Part shown: positions 5,207 through 5,462 of the stretch, piece by piece | Numbering within the stretch: position 1 is the stretch's first letter | Layout of the letters: each line of letters opens with the position of its first letter | NCBI GenBank assembly: GCA_947457285.1 | Contig: CANGVZ010000180.1 | Location: 1 to 5,462 of the forward strand | DNA from: Flavobacteriales bacterium | GTDB lineage: Bacteria > Bacteroidota > Bacteroidia > Flavobacteriales_D > Sanyastnellaceae | DNA length: 5,462 nt | Reading direction: 5' to 3' | Program-made: the position numbers and the translations under genes | Notes under the pieces: generated by a model | What the model was told of the DNA's origin: nothing | Seen by the model: only the letters and a program-made list of their open reading frames with translations | Databases searched by the model: none

Positions 5207-5462
5207 GAAATAGTGGCGAAAGCAGCTCCGTACATTTTCATGCGTTGTTCTTTGATGCCTTTATCAGCGAGATAATCATCATAAGTCATGCGCTTGTCGA
5301 TGATGCCTTTTGGTGTCAACTCTATGATGCGATTGGCAACTGTGTGTGTGAATTCGTGGTCATGTGAAGTAAACAACGCCACATGTTTCCAGTCTTTCAT
5401 TGCATTGTTGAACGCCGTGATAGATTCCAAGTCTAGGTGATTGGTTGGCTCATCGAGCATCA
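5203..5462 (-). CDS. ABC-F family ATPase, YbiT-like, C-terminal fragment
   Basis: Only the last 85 or so residues are inside the window; the gene continues past the right edge. ABC-F proteins are soluble, have two ATPase domains, and act on ribosomes as translation factors or antibiotic-protection proteins. Visible are the end of Walker B with D-loop, MLDEPTNHLDLES, and the H-loop TSHDHEF about 30 residues on. The tail ANRIIELTPKGIIDKRMTYD-DYLADKGI resembles the end of E. coli YbiT. The first Met at the edge is internal, since bases 5461-5462 fit the usual Leu before M-L-D-E-P. The protein stops soon after the second ATPase domain, without the long C-terminal extension of Uup. It overlaps anmK by 4 bases. 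The subfamily is inferred from the tail only. Confidence 0.93.
   Translation of the reverse strand, partial: MLDEPTNHLDLESITAFNNAMKDWKHVALFTSHDHEFTHTVANRIIELTPKGIIDKRMTYDDYLADKGIKEQRMKMYGAAFATIS

Overview
The window looks like the chromosome of a member of the Bacteroidota, probably an uncultured or little-studied lineage. The grounds are a secreted protein ending in a type IX secretion (T9SS) type A sorting domain, an ExbB-like protein with Bacteroidota-style motifs, an ABC-F ATPase / anmK / amino-acid dehydrogenase series, and A/T-rich leaders without clear Shine-Dalgarno sequences.

Layout. Positions 1-517 (minus) hold the N-terminal part of an ExbB/TolQ-type proton channel. Positions 518-1045 are a gene-free region dominated by short periodic repeats and hairpins. 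Positions 1046-2545 (plus) encode a 499-residue secreted T9SS cargo protein. Positions 2546-2836 are a second repeat block filling the whole gap between two convergent stop codons. Positions 2837-4066 (minus) encode a Glu/Leu/Phe/Val-type amino-acid dehydrogenase. Positions 4148-5206 (minus) encode anhydro-N-acetylmuramic acid kinase (AnmK), which overlaps by 4 bases the stop of a partial YbiT-like ABC-F ATPase running off the right edge.

How it fits together. The four minus-strand genes are ordinary housekeeping or envelope genes: ribosome-associated ATPase, peptidoglycan recycling, amino-acid oxidation and energised outer-membrane transport. The T9SS gene is the odd one out. It lies on the opposite strand, between the dehydrogenase and exbB-like genes, and a repeat block of the same design and orientation sits on each side of it.

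The most notable feature is these two blocks (about 581-789 and 2551-2796). Each has an outer array of about 8-base units, an inner array of 7-base units, an identical 20-base palindrome, a second 7-base array, and then a short arm that is the inverted complement of the outer array. The arm sequence differs between the blocks, but within each block the two arms still match each other. No protein-coding mobile element, CRISPR array, tRNA or rRNA was recognised.
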